Assembly: GCA_013396635.1 (NCBI GenBank)
Contig: WBMW01005542.1
Span: 2,911,527-2,975,526, forward strand
DNA: 64,000 bases
Source of the DNA: Penelope pileata
Taxonomy: Eukaryota; Chordata; Aves; Galliformes; Cracidae
Reading direction: 5' to 3'
The notes below the pieces were generated by a model. It searched no databases, was not told the DNA's origin, and worked only from the letters and a program-made list of their open reading frames with translations. The translations under genes and the position numbers were made by a program. Of the stretch, positions 63,401 through 64,000 are shown one piece after another; position 1 is the first letter of the stretch, and each line of letters begins with the position of its first letter.

Positions 63401-64000
63401 CAAGATCAGAAGGGATCCAGAGAGCAACTCCTCACTTCTAAAGGCATCTGGCCTGAACCGGTCGGACTCCCTCACAACGGGATTGGTTTACCTTCCAGAA
63501 ACCTGCAGGAGGTGAGAAAGGTAATGCAGATTGCTGTAGTGGCTAATAGGAAACACCAGTGAGGAGGGTTCATTGCTTCTTACCTCAGACTGCATGTATT
63601 CTTTGAAAAGAAGCATCTTGCTAGCTCTGGGGGTTACCTGTAGTCATGGGAAACACAGCAGGGAGTTTTCCCAACAGAACTATACTACGTGAGCAAATCT
63701 TTTTTTCCTACTCCTGCATTGCTTTTGATTGACAAATCTCTTGTGCATTCCAGCTTCCACCAAACCTGGACACTCAGGCACTCCAAAAGCAAGAAGCTGC
63801 CAACCCCTGGCTCAGACCTCGGCTTGCTGCATCGAGGCAGGGGTGCTGGCAGCCTCAGGTGGAGCTGCTGCTTCCCAGCCACAGGGACCAAAATGGGCCC
63901 CAGTGTTTCTGCCCATGGTGCAGAGGAGCAGGGTGGGGCTGCTGCTGCTCCTGAACTTAAGCAGGAAGGACAGAAAAAAAGATTTGGGGCCAGTTCGGCC
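60416..64000. other. Intergenic stretch to the right edge
   Basis: No gene, RNA gene or transposon recognised. The 160-codon plus-strand frame at 62509-62991 has no family resemblance and no splice context. By mammalian gene order the next gene upstream of NIPAL2 would be KCNS2; none of its intronless potassium-channel coding sequence is seen here. Confidence 0.5.

Noticed and set aside
1..64000. CRISPR arrays, bacterial operons, phage or plasmid modules
   Set aside because: No regularly spaced repeats, no ribosome-binding-site-led gene strings, and clear vertebrate exon-intron structure and avian transposons.
1..64000. tRNA, rRNA or snRNA genes and LTR retrovirus copies
   Set aside because: I looked for tRNA-like cloverleaf landmarks and LTR-type paired ends but saw none that I could support by eye. 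tRNAscan-SE, Rfam and RepeatMasker runs would settle it.

Overview
The window is avian nuclear DNA, most likely from a galliform bird (chicken or a close relative). It is AT-leaning and intron-rich, with short exons bounded by GT-AG splice sites. It carries CR1 retroposons and an internally deleted mariner of the Galluhop type known from galliform genomes. A single N at 7565 points to a draft assembly. I see no sign of bacterial, phage or plasmid sequence: no operons, no long credible ORFs, no CRISPR.

The main content is one split gene on the minus strand, which I identify as NIPAL2 (NIPA-like domain containing 2, a multi-pass membrane protein of the NIPA magnesium-transporter family). Seven exons are well supported and an eighth, the 5'-most, is probable. 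In transcription order they are 43227-43319 (candidate first coding exon), 27744-27812, 25851-26022, 16251-16307, 14185-14306, 8378-8474, 3481-3616 and 1052-1140. All splice phases agree (0, 0, 1, 1, 0, 1, 2, then 1 running off the left side). Together they give 835 coding bases, or 278 codons plus one base. The last exons, about 80-100 residues by comparison with the human protein, must lie left of position 1.

Region by region: 1-43319 is NIPAL2 exons and seven complete introns. Intron 6 carries the deleted mariner at about 6950-7580, and intron 1 (15.4 kb) carries a GC-rich patch and a probable worn CR1 end near 31.26 kb. From 43320 to 64000 is 5' flanking or intergenic sequence with no gene I can recognise. 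It holds a fairly young CR1 with an open 189-codon reverse-transcriptase C-terminus (54261-55092, minus), a CR1 3' end in the opposite orientation (55844-56113, plus), an old CR1/L3-like fragment (59012-59430, minus) and a diverged CR1 3' end (about 60228-60415, plus).

I found no convincing new biological system. The item most worth a search is an unidentified, protein-like open stretch on the minus strand at 46827-47219, probably a decayed coding relic. All identifications rest on reading the sequence and on remembered family sequences; no database search was run.
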